Shown: one piece after another, positions 47,655 to 56,858 of the stretch
Layout: each line of letters begins with the position of its first letter
Numbering within the stretch: position 1 is the first letter of the stretch
Source: Treponema sp.
GTDB taxonomy: Bacteria > Spirochaetota > Spirochaetia > Treponematales > Treponemataceae
Direction: 5' to 3'
NCBI GenBank assembly: GCA_024402635.1
Contig: JAKSTJ010000003.1
Location: forward strand, 22,965-86,964
Length of the DNA stretch: 64,000 bases
The notes under the pieces: model-generated
Told to the model about the DNA's origin: nothing
Databases searched by the model: none
What the model saw: the letters and a program-made list of their open reading frames with translations, nothing else
Position numbers and translations under genes: made by a program

Positions 47655-50600
47655 TTAATTTTCCCAATGCTTAAAACCATCAACTCGAGTAAATTCGCCA
47701 GGTTCCATTACACCCCAGTTTCTTCCCCAGTTATAACAGTTTCTTTTTACACTCCAGTTTTGACACCAGGCATACATAGAGAAGGAGGATTCTACAAGAA
47801 TTTCATAGCTGATCCAATAATACTGTTTATCTTCTACCTGATATGTTCGTTTTAAGAATGGAGATCCAACCTGAGAGTCTCTTAAAGGAAATGGAGAAAT
47901 AGAAGGTTCACCGGCAAATCCTGTAGTTCCACGAATTGAAACATCTTTATATCCATTTAAGAAATCTGCAATTGAATTACCATTTGGTCTTTTAGGATCA
48001 TTTATATTTAAAGTTGTCTGGAAAACCCCTTCTTTTTCAATGAGAGATTTTTCATTTTCATAAACAGCATCTGCCTTATAGTACTGCTTACATGAACTTG
48101 TATAAGATCCATTACCACCAAGGAATTCAATTTTCTGTTTTTGTTTAGTACTTTCTGAATCTGGATCAGATGGTAAAGATAATTCAGTTGTTGAATAGAA
48201 AGAATTTGCCCCATTATGGTAATACATTGAATCTTCAGAAACATCATCATTATCTTTTGACGCTTCTGATTTTGTATAGCGAATTACAGCATCTTTCGTT
48301 TCGCAATCAATTTTTATTCTTACTTTTCCAGTTGGTTCAGTAGTTGCTTTTTCTCCTAATCCAATTGTATTAATCATTTGTGTAACAATAGAACCTTCGT
48401 CCATATAAGGCTGATAAATACCAATATTGTAACTATATCTGTCTACACGAATTACAGGTTTTGCAACACCAGCAGAAAGAAATGAGGAATTTTCTCCATT
48501 ATTCACAATAACAAAGGCTTCATTTGATTTATCAAGAATTCCATTTTGATCTGCACCAAAATAGTTTCCGGCTTCATCCATGAAAGCACCTTTTTCAATT
48601 ACCAGTTCCCATTCACGACCGGCAGGTAAATCTACATCACCTAAAAGACCTGCTGGGAAATTTAATGTAACTGTTTTTCCATCTTCCGAAACTATTACTG
48701 AAGAAGAATTTACATTCATATATCGTTCGTGGAAATGAATCTGTTCAAGAACATTACGAATATCATCAGTTGTGATTATATTTGAACCTTCATTTACAAC
48801 AATCATTCCAGTTCGGGATTGATTGCTTGTTGTACTGTGCCTGCTTTCATTTCCAGTTTCAAAAGTCTTTCCAAATTTTGTTTTCTTGGAATCAGCAGAA
48901 TTCCAGATATCTACATCATAATCAAGTACATATTTAACGGCTAAATCAGGTTTTCCGTTATCATAAATTCCATGGGAAGTCTTTTTATATGGACCGGTAT
49001 ATTGTCCAGTACCATGATAAATATCATTTGGAACTCCAACTTCAGAACCAAACAACCATTCTGAATCTTCCAGACCATCTAAATAGAGAATCTGTGAACC
49101 TGTAAGTTTTGAAGCACCTATATTTGAAATACCAGCCTTTTTAACTGCATTTAATACAGTTGTAAATTCAGTTCCTGTAAACATTGGAGGAATAGCCCAA
49201 CCAGAAGTCTGCCGTAAATAGATTTTACCGCTGGAAACTTTTACCGGTTCACTAAATCTTAATACAATTTTTTTACCATTATCATAAGATTTTTTTCCGG
49301 AACTTAAAGTTTTTTCTATACCATCCGGACGCATTGAAATGATTGAAGGATTAATACTGTCACACCTAATGTTATTTCTTAAGTATGGAGATGATAAAAT
49401 TTTATCTCCCTGACTGAATCCAAACTGGTCAACAATTCCGTAAAGATTTACACCATTTTCAACAATTTTTAATGTAAACTGATCTGTTGCCTGAATTTTA
49501 TATGTAAAACTTGCTTCTGTAACTCCAGTTTTTCCTTTTGAAGCTGTATCAATTACCGCTTTGGCACCATTTGTTACAATATCATCTGCCAAACCACCAA
49601 TTGAAATATATGCATCAGATGTTGCAGAAATATCTACAGGTCTTGCAAAATAAACCTTAAATTTAAGTTCATTTTTTGATTTGTAATTATATTTTCCATC
49701 AACATTAGTACATTCAATACTGAACATTGGGAAAGAATTTGTAATTTCAATATCAATTTGTTTTGAATAATCTGAAACATTGCCAGCATAATCACTTCTT
49801 CTGGCAATTAAAGATGCATCATTTTCAAGTTTTTCAGTTTTACTATAAACATTCCAGGTTCGTCCGGCATCGGTTGAATATTCAGTAATTTCAGGAGCAT
49901 TTGTTGAAACATTAAAATATAATATGGTTTTATATTTTCCACTTTTTAACGTTCCAGTTGAGTCATTATCAGAGGATTGAGTACTGCTGATTTTTGGTGT
50001 TGCAGGAACTTTTGTATCTACAACAATTTTAGAATCTACAGAACTTCTGGCTTTACTGACAGACAGAGGATTTCCATAAGAATCGGTTATAACATTGTTT
50101 TCTGAAATGTAAGATTCACTTGAATAATACAGGTGTCCGTTTACATCATTTTTATCTATTTTTTTACTGAATTTTAATGTTCTTCCATCTTCGCTAATAG
50201 ACTGCCAGTCTAAATATAAACTTCCATCTGAACTCTGCAATTCAATTTTTGGAGAGCCCTGAATTGTTACAGGTTCGTCAGTTACAACTGTTGCTGTAAT
50301 AGTTTTACCAGCTCGTAAATATGCAATTCCATCAATTTTATTTTTTAATTCAGCATCTGTTTCAATTTTCAATGAAGTTACAACTGGTGAAATACCGTCT
50401 ATAGAAAGTGCATTTTTATTTAAAATATTTCTATTTGACTGCAGATTATTAGCTTCTAGAAGTTTATCAAGATGTACTCCAGATGAAATTCCTGCTATAG
50501 GACCAATTCCTTCTTCATTAAATACATGTAATTCAGAAGATGTATCTCCATCCTGTACAACATATTCAAAAACTAAAGTTGTTGATCCACTTCCACTTTT

Positions 50601-52745
50601 GTATGATGCATAAACGACATCATCAGCACCAGTTCCATTTATTTCATTTGTAATATTTTTTAATTTAAGTTTTGTATTTTCATTACAAACAACACTTTTT
50701 GTAAAGGAAACATTTATAAGAATGGAATCACCTTTTTTACAGTTATCCGGTGAACTAGAAGAAACAGTTTTTATTGCAGGTAATTTACTGATAATAAACT
50801 GATATTCAGTTTCAACATCATTTCCTAATAAATCTACTGCATAAAATTTATATTTAGGAGATTCACGATTTTCATTAAAAAGATGTAATTTTGAAGCAGG
50901 AATTTTTACTTTATAAACTTTCGCTGTTTCATCATAAAAACCTGTTAATGGAGTTTGTTCTCCAGAATAATAAACTTTATATTTTGAATTATCCATTGCA
51001 AGACCATTATCTTTTTTTGCATAGAACTGAATATCTAAATCAGTATCCATATCAATAATAGCCATATTTCCACCAGGATTTACTGGAACAATTTCAGGTT
51101 TTAATGTATCTGCTGGAAGTACAAATTCTGTTTCTGAATAATTTCCATCTTTTCTTGTCAACCTTGCAAAGAAATATTTATCTTTCTTTTTATCATTTCC
51201 AAAACTGTTTAACAAAGATAAATTAAAATTAAATTCGTGTTTTTTAAAGATTAATTGAGTTCCTGCATCAGTTAATTTTGCAGAAAATAATTTCATTCCA
51301 TCGAATTCTCCACTACCTTCTGTTACACGAACGGATTGAGAAGAACCTGGTTTATAATTTTCATGACCATTTGTAGCAGCTCCAATTGTAGCCAGCCATT
51401 TAGCAGCCTTTTCATTTTTATTTGGAATTGAATCTGGCACCCAGACAAATTCAAGATATGTACTGCCAACAAGATCAAGGGCTATTCCTGAAAAATTAAT
51501 TTCAGCATTAGAGCCTGTTACAGTTGGAATTTGATTTGCTTCCGGAGTAATAAGAATTAAATTTGGAACAGTATCAGATGTTACCTGAACTTCCATATCG
51601 CTTCTTGAAAGAGTATTTCCATTAATATCGGTAGCGAAAATTTTTAATTTCATTGTTTGAGGTTCTAATGGAGCTGTAAGTACAATATTTACTTCTCGTT
51701 CATTATTCGCAACTTTATAAGTTTTCTTTTCACCATTTACAAGTTCACAATCAATATTTCCAGCAAGAGCATCATCATCAAAAATTGTAATATTTAATGA
51801 ATCACCAACATGAAGATTTAATTTATTATTTTCAATATTAGTTACAGCACATCTTGGTAAATCCTTTTCAGGCCACCAGATAAACCAGCCCATACTAATA
51901 TCATTTTCCATAATTAACGCATCTTCTACTGTATTTGAACCTGGATTTTCAACTGTATCAGCTGCATTATATCTGACTTCGTAATAATGAGGATTTCCAT
52001 CACCAGCAGGAAGATCAGCTTTTTCTTTATTGATTATAAATCTTGGTGCATAAACACTATTTCCAGTTTCACTTAAAACTGGAGATTTATTTATCTTATG
52101 ACCATTTTCATCCCAGATATTAATACTTGTTGATTTAATTCCAGAGGCATCATTAAAACTGGAACAAATTATAAATTCACCATTCTGGGCAACATCAATA
52201 TTTGCTGGCTGATTTAATTCAGGATCAAGTCTGATGATTTCTTTAAGTTCTTCTAAAGACTGCAGATTATACTGAATTCCGTTAATTTTTCTGTCTATAT
52301 ACCAGGCATTTCCTATAGGTGCGTTTTCATCAACAAACAATGTAACTACTTTTGATGTTTTTACACCATAATTCTTTCTATCATCTTCAGCACTGATTTT
52401 TAACCAGCAGGCACCTTCTTTTTCAAATTTAATCGAAAGCATCCAGTCTTCATTATTAATTTCTGCATTCTGAAGGAAAGAATAATCTTCATCACCAAGC
52501 CATTTTACTTCAGCATAAACTTTTGTTACTTTAACATTATCAACAGCTTTTCCCAAAAAAGTAACATCGTGCTTTGTATAAACCGTTGTTGCAAAATTTG
52601 TTTGAGGTTCAGATTCCCCACTTATCATTTTAGAAATAGTAAGTTCAGGAGCTTCCAGATCAATTCTGTCACCTAAACCTGTTGTACATGATAAGAATGA
52701 AATACAAATTAAAATAGAACATAAAAATTTTTTAAAGTAAGCCAT
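47655..52745 (-). CDS. Giant Ig-like-repeat lipoprotein (1696 residues), paralogue of the next gene
   Basis: The lipoprotein signal FKKFLCSILICISFLSC has Cys20 and is followed by TTGLGDRIDLEAPELTI. The modular beta-sandwich body parallels the downstream paralogue. It shares GWFIWWPEKDLPRC near 300 and modules of the type 'DGISPVVTSLKIETDAELKN' with 'AGKTITATVVTDEPV' and 'FEYVVQDGD'. It also shares a chitobiase-like strand (VRIKIDCETKDAVIRYTKSE) and a Trp-rich C-terminal domain (ISPFPLRDSQ, QYYWISYEI, GRNWGVMEPGEF). It is likely an anchored surface protein. It leads an operon with the second giant gene and ribF. There is no Shine-Dalgarno; GATAAT lies 8 nt before the ATG. Confidence 0.8.
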   Translation of the reverse strand: MAYFKKFLCSILICISFLSCTTGLGDRIDLEAPELTISKMISGESEPQTNFATTVYTKHDVTFLGKAVDNVKVTKVYAEVKWLGDEDYSFLQNAEINNEDWMLSIKFEKEGACWLKISAEDDRKNYGVKTSKVVTLFVDENAPIGNAWYIDRKINGIQYNLQSLEELKEIIRLDPELNQPANIDVAQNGEFIICSSFNDASGIKSTSINIWDENGHKINKSPVLSETGNSVYAPRFIINKEKADLPAGDGNPHYYEVRYNAADTVENPGSNTVEDALIMENDISMGWFIWWPEKDLPRCAVTNIENNKLNLHVGDSLNITIFDDDALAGNIDCELVNGEKKTYKVANNEREVNIVLTAPLEPQTMKLKIFATDINGNTLSRSDMEVQVTSDTVPNLILITPEANQIPTVTGSNAEINFSGIALDLVGSTYLEFVWVPDSIPNKNEKAAKWLATIGAATNGHENYKPGSSQSVRVTEGSGEFDGMKLFSAKLTDAGTQLIFKKHEFNFNLSLLNSFGNDKKKDKYFFARLTRKDGNYSETEFVLPADTLKPEIVPVNPGGNMAIIDMDTDLDIQFYAKKDNGLAMDNSKYKVYYSGEQTPLTGFYDETAKVYKVKIPASKLHLFNENRESPKYKFYAVDLLGNDVETEYQFIISKLPAIKTVSSSSPDNCKKGDSILINVSFTKSVVCNENTKLKLKNITNEINGTGADDVVYASYKSGSGSTTLVFEYVVQDGDTSSELHVFNEEGIGPIAGISSGVHLDKLLEANNLQSNRNILNKNALSIDGISPVVTSLKIETDAELKNKIDGIAYLRAGKTITATVVTDEPVTIQGSPKIELQSSDGSLYLDWQSISEDGRTLKFSKKIDKNDVNGHLYYSSESYISENNVITDSYGNPLSVSKARSSVDSKIVVDTKVPATPKISSTQSSDNDSTGTLKSGKYKTILYFNVSTNAPEITEYSTDAGRTWNVYSKTEKLENDASLIARRSDYAGNVSDYSKQIDIEITNSFPMFSIECTNVDGKYNYKSKNELKFKVYFARPVDISATSDAYISIGGLADDIVTNGAKAVIDTASKGKTGVTEASFTYKIQATDQFTLKIVENGVNLYGIVDQFGFSQGDKILSSPYLRNNIRCDSINPSIISMRPDGIEKTLSSGKKSYDNGKKIVLRFSEPVKVSSGKIYLRQTSGWAIPPMFTGTEFTTVLNAVKKAGISNIGASKLTGSQILYLDGLEDSEWLFGSEVGVPNDIYHGTGQYTGPYKKTSHGIYDNGKPDLAVKYVLDYDVDIWNSADSKKTKFGKTFETGNESRHSTTSNQSRTGMIVVNEGSNIITTDDIRNVLEQIHFHERYMNVNSSSVIVSEDGKTVTLNFPAGLLGDVDLPAGREWELVIEKGAFMDEAGNYFGADQNGILDKSNEAFVIVNNGENSSFLSAGVAKPVIRVDRYSYNIGIYQPYMDEGSIVTQMINTIGLGEKATTEPTGKVRIKIDCETKDAVIRYTKSEASKDNDDVSEDSMYYHNGANSFYSTTELSLPSDPDSESTKQKQKIEFLGGNGSYTSSCKQYYKADAVYENEKSLIEKEGVFQTTLNINDPKRPNGNSIADFLNGYKDVSIRGTTGFAGEPSISPFPLRDSQVGSPFLKRTYQVEDKQYYWISYEILVESSFSMYAWCQNWSVKRNCYNWGRNWGVMEPGEFTRVDGFKHWEN

Positions 52746-52753
52746 GTTAATAA

Positions 52754-52781
52754 ATTATCAACAAAATTACACAAAAATCAA
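52754..52781 (-). promoter_or_regulatory. Promoter of the giant lipoprotein operon, leaderless type
   Basis: TTGATT (52781-52776), 16 bp, GATAAT (52759-52754), then 8 nt to the ATG at 52745. There is no ribosome site between. Confidence 0.5.
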
Positions 52782-52829
52782 TCTTTATAATTAAAATTAA
52801 AGTAATCGTTTACTATATAATAGATTAAC

Positions 52830-52858
52830 TTTACTAACTATCTGTTAAGTTTTATAAT
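52830..52858 (+). promoter_or_regulatory. Candidate ilvE promoter
   Basis: TTTACT (52830-52835), 17 bp, TATAAT (52853-52858). The predicted leader is about 67 nt and carries the direct repeats at 52897-52919. Confidence 0.5.
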
Positions 52859-52896
52859 GAATTAAAAATTAAACTTTATTTAATAATTTTAGTTGG

Positions 52897-52919
52897 ACTT
52901 AAGCAAAATACTTAAGCAA
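52897..52919 (+). promoter_or_regulatory. Direct repeat ACTTAAGCAA x2 in the ilvE leader
   Basis: ACTTAAGCAA occurs at 52897-52906 and 52910-52919, a 13-bp step, just before the AGGAG of ilvE. Each contains the palindrome CTTAAG. It may be a protein site or affect translation; no regulator is known. Confidence 0.4.
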
Positions 52920-52931
52920 CAGGAGATAAAA

Positions 52932-53954
52932 ATGGGAAAGAAAAATCTTGATTGGGGAAATTTACCATTTGGTTACATGAAAACTGCAAAAAGTTTCGTA
53001 GCCAATTTCAAAAATGGTGAATGGGAAGAAGGAAAACTCACATCAAAACATGAAGTAACAATCAGTGAATGTGCATGTGTACTTCAGTATGCTCAGACTT
53101 GTTTCGAAGGTTTAAAAGCATACACAACTGAACAGGGTGATATTGTTACATTCCGTCCAGATTTAAATGCAGATCGTATGGCTGATTCTTGCCGTCGTCT
53201 TGAAATGCCAGTTTTCCCAAAAGAAAAGTTTATTGAAGCTGTTCTTAAAACAATTGAAGCTAATAAAGATTTCGTTCCTCCTTATGGTTCAGGAGCAACT
53301 CTTTATATTCGTCCATTTATGTTTGGTTCAAATGCCGTTATTGGTGTAAAACCAGCTGATGAATACCAGTTCAGAATTCTTGTAACTCCAGTTGGACCAT
53401 ATTTTAAAGGTGGTGTAAAACCTATTACAGTTAGAATTTCTGATTTAGACCGTGCTGCTCCTCATGGAACAGGTGATATTAAAGCAGGTTTAAACTATGC
53501 TATGTCTTTACATAACATTGTTGACGCTCATAAAGCTGGATATGCAGAAAATATCTACCTTGACCCAGCAACACATACATACCTTGAAGAAACTGGTGGA
53601 GCTAATATTCTTTTGATTACAAAAGACGGTAAATTAGTTACTCCAAAATCAGGATCAATTCTTCCTTCAATCACAAGACGTTCTTTACTTGTAGTTGCAA
53701 AGGACATCTTAAAAATGGAAGTTGAAGAAAGACAGGTTAAAGCTTCAGAACTTAAAGATTTTGCTGAATGTGGTCTTTGTGGAACTGCAGCTGTTATTTC
53801 TCCAATTGGAAAAATTGATGATCACGGAACAGAAATCATCTTTAATGAAGGAAAACAGGAAATGGGTCCTGTATTAAAGAAGATTTACGATACATTAACA
53901 GGAATTCAGATGGGCCGTATCCCAGCTCCAGAAGGATGGATCTACACTATATAA
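52932..53954 (+). CDS. ilvE: Branched-chain amino-acid aminotransferase
   Basis: A 340-residue fold-type IV PLP enzyme interconverting valine, leucine and isoleucine with their 2-oxo acids. LQYAQTCFEGLKAYTTEQGD, FRPDLNADRMADSCRRLEMP, YIRPFMFGS, the lysine-bearing GDIKAGLNYAMSL, YLEETGGANILLI and the CGTAAVISPIG phosphate loop match the long eukaryote-like IlvE group. AGGAG lies 6 nt before the ATG at 52932; an upstream TTG at 52893 lacks a site. No other ilv or leu genes are near. Its final codons lie inside a hairpin made with the first downstream repeat unit. Confidence 0.95.
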   Translation: MGKKNLDWGNLPFGYMKTAKSFVANFKNGEWEEGKLTSKHEVTISECACVLQYAQTCFEGLKAYTTEQGDIVTFRPDLNADRMADSCRRLEMPVFPKEKFIEAVLKTIEANKDFVPPYGSGATLYIRPFMFGSNAVIGVKPADEYQFRILVTPVGPYFKGGVKPITVRISDLDRAAPHGTGDIKAGLNYAMSLHNIVDAHKAGYAENIYLDPATHTYLEETGGANILLITKDGKLVTPKSGSILPSITRRSLLVVAKDILKMEVEERQVKASELKDFAECGLCGTAAVISPIGKIDDHGTEIIFNEGKQEMGPVLKKIYDTLTGIQMGRIPAPEGWIYTI

Positions 53955-53980
53955 TTCGCATAGCGAATTACATAGTGTAG
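53942..53980. repeat. Hairpin joining the ilvE end to the repeat array
   Basis: CTACACTAT (53942-53950) pairs with ATAGTGTAG (53972-53980). After one mismatch, TAATTCG pairs with CGAATTA around the loop CATAG. The result is a 16-pair hairpin whose left arm is the last codons and stop of ilvE and whose right arm is the first repeat unit. Confidence 0.6.
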
Positions 53981-54328
53981 AAACAAAGTAGTCAAGGGCT
54001 TTGAGCCTTTCAGGCGTCCCTTGACGACTTTGTATTTTAGTACAACTTGCATAGCGAATTACATAGTGTAGAAACAAAGTAGTCAAGGGCCATGAGCCTT
54101 TTAGGCGTCCCTTGACGACTTTGTATTTTAGTACAACTTGCTTAGCGAATTACATTGTGTAGAAACAAGTATGTCAAGGGCTTTGAGCCTTTCAGGCGTC
54201 CCTTTACATACTTGTATCTCAGTACAAACCGCATAGCGAATTACATAGTGTAGAAACAAGTATGTCAAGGGCTTGGAGCCTTTCAGGCGTCCCTTTACAT
54301 ACTTGTTTCTCAGTACAACCCGCATAGC
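53958..54328. repeat. Four tandem 91-bp hairpin repeats
   Basis: Units start at 53958, 54049, 54140 and 54231, exactly 91 bp apart, with a terminal GCATAGC at 54322. Each reads GCATAGCGAATTACATAGTG..., then a 16-nt arm, a 19-nt loop with GCCTTTCAGGC, and the complementary 16-nt arm. In units 1-2 the arms are ACAAAGTAGTCAAGGG and CCCTTGACGACTTTGT. In units 3-4 they are ACAAGTATGTCAAGGG and CCCTTTACATACTTGT. The two arms changed together at several positions, so the stem is kept. There is no open frame of interest. It fills the gap between ilvE and the SPOR gene. Confidence 0.9.
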
Positions 54329-54332
54329 AAAT

Positions 54333-54375
54333 AAAAAAAGAAGTCATGAACAAAAAATCATGACTTCTTTTTTTT
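54333..54375. terminator. Bidirectional terminator between ilvE array and SPOR gene
   Basis: AGAAGTCATGA (54339-54349) and TCATGACTTCT (54358-54368) form a perfect 11-bp stem with an 8-nt loop. It is flanked by A7 on the left and T8 on the right, so it can end transcripts from both convergent sides. Confidence 0.88.
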
Positions 54376-54396
54376 ACCTATAACTATAAAATCAAA

Positions 54397-56844
54397 CTAT
54401 TTGATTTTCTTTACAAAAGCATCTTTAAATCCATAAGACTTAAATCTTTCTACAACAGCTGCATATTCATCCATATTTAATGGACCAATCATTAACTGGT
54501 AATTACCCTTTTCAGTTTTTACAACAGCAACCGGGTAATTTTTATTATATTTTTCAATTATTTCTTTTATATAATCTTTATTTGAATAAGAACCAATCTG
54601 AACATAATATTTACCAGAAATTAATCTGCTGTATTTACTGATTTCTTCATCAAATGATGGAACGACAGGTGTTGTTTCCACTGTAACCTGCTGTTCAGAT
54701 TCTTTTTCTTCAACAACCTCATCAGTCTTTGTTATTTCAGGAATTTCAATTTCTACCTGTTCAAGAGAAACATATATTTCTTTTTCTGTAGAAGATTCGT
54801 TTTTCTGTTCTACAACAGGTGTCTGGTTATTGCTTAAATCAATTCCGTTGTAAACTGTCTGTTGATTATTTACAGGAATTTCTTCAACAACTGTCTGTAC
54901 ATCTTCAGGAACTGTTTCCACTTTTTCTTCAAGAGCAACCTCTTGCTGAACAGTTTCCTGGGATTCATTTACAACTTCTTCAGAAACTGGATTTTCCTGA
55001 GTAGATTCTTCTTTTATTTCAGTAACAATTTCTTCCGGAACTTTCTGATCCTGAACATTTTCAATTTTTTCAGCTTTTACAACTTCTTCAATAACAGGAT
55101 TCTGCTGCTGTTCTGCTTTATTATCTACATCAGGAAGTACAATTTCTTCATAAATTGGATTTCCGTTACTGTTAGTTTTAGAAGTTTCCTGTTTTTCTTC
55201 TTTTGGCTGAACTTTTTCTTCAACAACAGGGTTAGTCTGCTGCTGAGTATTCTGATTTTCAGGCTTAATAATTTCTTCTGGAGTTTCAGGTACATTACTG
55301 TTTACATTTTTTGAAATACCATTATCTTCAGGTTCAAGAATCTGATTTTCTTCAGTAGTTTTTTCATCTTCTTCAGTTTTTTCTTCATTTTCAGAAACAT
55401 CTTTAGGTTCAATAGTTTCTTCAAGTTCAGGTTCTACAGTTTCACTAGCATCTGGTTCTTCTGGTTCAATAACTTCAGATTCTTCACTATCAGAAACTTC
55501 TGGTTCTACAGGCTCAACTGATTCAGATTCAGATGATTCAGTATTTTCTTCAACTTCTTCTGGTTCCTGAACATCTTCTTTTTCATCATCAAAAATTTCT
55601 GGTTCATCAATTTCTGAAACATCATCCTTTTCTTCTTCCAAAACTTCAGGTTCATCTATATCTGAAACTTCTGGTTCATTTGATTCTTCAGAATTTGTTT
55701 CTTCAGGTTCATCTGTATCTTCATCAATAAACTCAGTTTCTGGAATTTCATCTTCTTCAACAGGATTGTTATTTTCTTCAACAGTTTCTTCTTCTGCTGC
55801 TTCAGATTCTTCTGGTTCTGTAACTGTTTCATCTTCTGAAGATTCATTTTCTTCATCATCCAAAGGTTCTTTTTCAACTTCAGATTCTGTATTATCAATT
55901 TCCTCTTCTGTTTCATAAGGTGCAGGTTCATCAGTTTCTTCTACAAGTTCAGAAATTTCTTCCTGTGTATCCTCTTCAGATGGTTCAGTATTTTCTTCAA
56001 CAGACTCTTCATTTTCCTTATCTGAATCATCTGTGCTATCAGAATTTTCCTCAGGATAATCAGTAAATTCTCCATCATCTTCAATTTCTTCATAAGAAAC
56101 TGATTCTTCAGCATCTTCTTCATTAATTGCAGGTTCTTTTTCTTCAGGTTCTACATATTCTATTAATTTTTCATCATCTTCATATTCTTCTGATTCAACT
56201 GGATCTTCAGCAACAGAATCATCTTCAGAATCTTTTTTCTCTTCAACTTTTTCTGGTTCAATAACAGGTTCTGATTTTTCAGGTTCAACTACTGGTTCTG
56301 TTTTTTCAGGTTCTTCAGATTCAGCTTTATTAAGTTCTTCTTTTGCAGGCTGAATTACAGGTTCTTTAGTAACTTCATTTTCAGGATTATAAATTGCAGG
56401 TTCTGTAGTTTTTCCTTCTTCTGCTGAATTTTCCGATGCTTCTGGAATTTCTTCCACACCAGGATTAACCTTTGCAATAACAGCAGTACCGTAAACACGA
56501 TCTTCCTGATTTGCACGCTTAGTCATTTTTACAATATTATTTGCTTTTTTATCTATACCAATGGCTTCTGCAGCTTCAGGACTTACCATAATAGCAACAC
56601 CCTGAGAAGGATCAAGAGAACCGATTACAAGAAGTTCTACAGAGGAATCTCCAGTTACATTACTTACGTTTATAACATCTCCAGGTAAATATCCAACTGT
56701 TTTAGCGAATAAACCTTCTGGAAAAACGCCGTTTTCAACAACAAGAGCTCTTCCGTCCAAAGAAGAACTAAATGAAGAAAGTGAAAACCATCCCAGTAAT
56801 GTAACAAATATACATGAAATTAATTTTACAACCCTTTTATTCAT
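54397..56844 (-). CDS. Very acidic SPOR-domain protein with an RlpA-like N-terminal domain
   Basis: 815 residues. There is an N-terminal signal or anchor (VVKLISCIFVTLLGWFSLSS). A domain at about 28-125 resembles the double-psi beta-barrel of RlpA-like proteins (VENGVFPEGLFAKTVGYLPGD, VMVSPEAAEAIGIDK-like). Some 560 residues of Glu/Pro/Asp/Ser-rich repeats with no globular sequence follow. A C-terminal SPOR domain at about 740-815 (KYYVQIGSYSNKDYIKEIIE, YQLMIGPLNMDEYAAVVERF) completes it. SPOR domains bind denuded septal peptidoglycan, so the protein may act in cell division or wall remodelling. The acidic linker could span the periplasm. It follows the small exported gene by 14 bp. Confidence 0.85.
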   Translation of the reverse strand: MNKRVVKLISCIFVTLLGWFSLSSFSSSLDGRALVVENGVFPEGLFAKTVGYLPGDVINVSNVTGDSSVELLVIGSLDPSQGVAIMVSPEAAEAIGIDKKANNIVKMTKRANQEDRVYGTAVIAKVNPGVEEIPEASENSAEEGKTTEPAIYNPENEVTKEPVIQPAKEELNKAESEEPEKTEPVVEPEKSEPVIEPEKVEEKKDSEDDSVAEDPVESEEYEDDEKLIEYVEPEEKEPAINEEDAEESVSYEEIEDDGEFTDYPEENSDSTDDSDKENEESVEENTEPSEEDTQEEISELVEETDEPAPYETEEEIDNTESEVEKEPLDDEENESSEDETVTEPEESEAAEEETVEENNNPVEEDEIPETEFIDEDTDEPEETNSEESNEPEVSDIDEPEVLEEEKDDVSEIDEPEIFDDEKEDVQEPEEVEENTESSESESVEPVEPEVSDSEESEVIEPEEPDASETVEPELEETIEPKDVSENEEKTEEDEKTTEENQILEPEDNGISKNVNSNVPETPEEIIKPENQNTQQQTNPVVEEKVQPKEEKQETSKTNSNGNPIYEEIVLPDVDNKAEQQQNPVIEEVVKAEKIENVQDQKVPEEIVTEIKEESTQENPVSEEVVNESQETVQQEVALEEKVETVPEDVQTVVEEIPVNNQQTVYNGIDLSNNQTPVVEQKNESSTEKEIYVSLEQVEIEIPEITKTDEVVEEKESEQQVTVETTPVVPSFDEEISKYSRLISGKYYVQIGSYSNKDYIKEIIEKYNKNYPVAVVKTEKGNYQLMIGPLNMDEYAAVVERFKSYGFKDAFVKKIK

Positions 56845-56858
56845 ACCTAACCTAACCT

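Noticed and set aside
52893..52931. Upstream TTG start for ilvE adding 13 residues
   Set aside because: No ribosome site, while AGGAG sits at the right distance before ATG 52932, and family alignment begins there.
53958..54328. CRISPR-like array
   Set aside because: There are no variable spacers; whole 91-bp units repeat and the hairpin is 16 bp, with no cas genes nearby.
54862..55314. 150-codon open frame antisense to the SPOR gene
   Set aside because: It is Phe/Asn-rich, as expected from reading the Glu-rich repeat codons on the opposite strand; no start signal.
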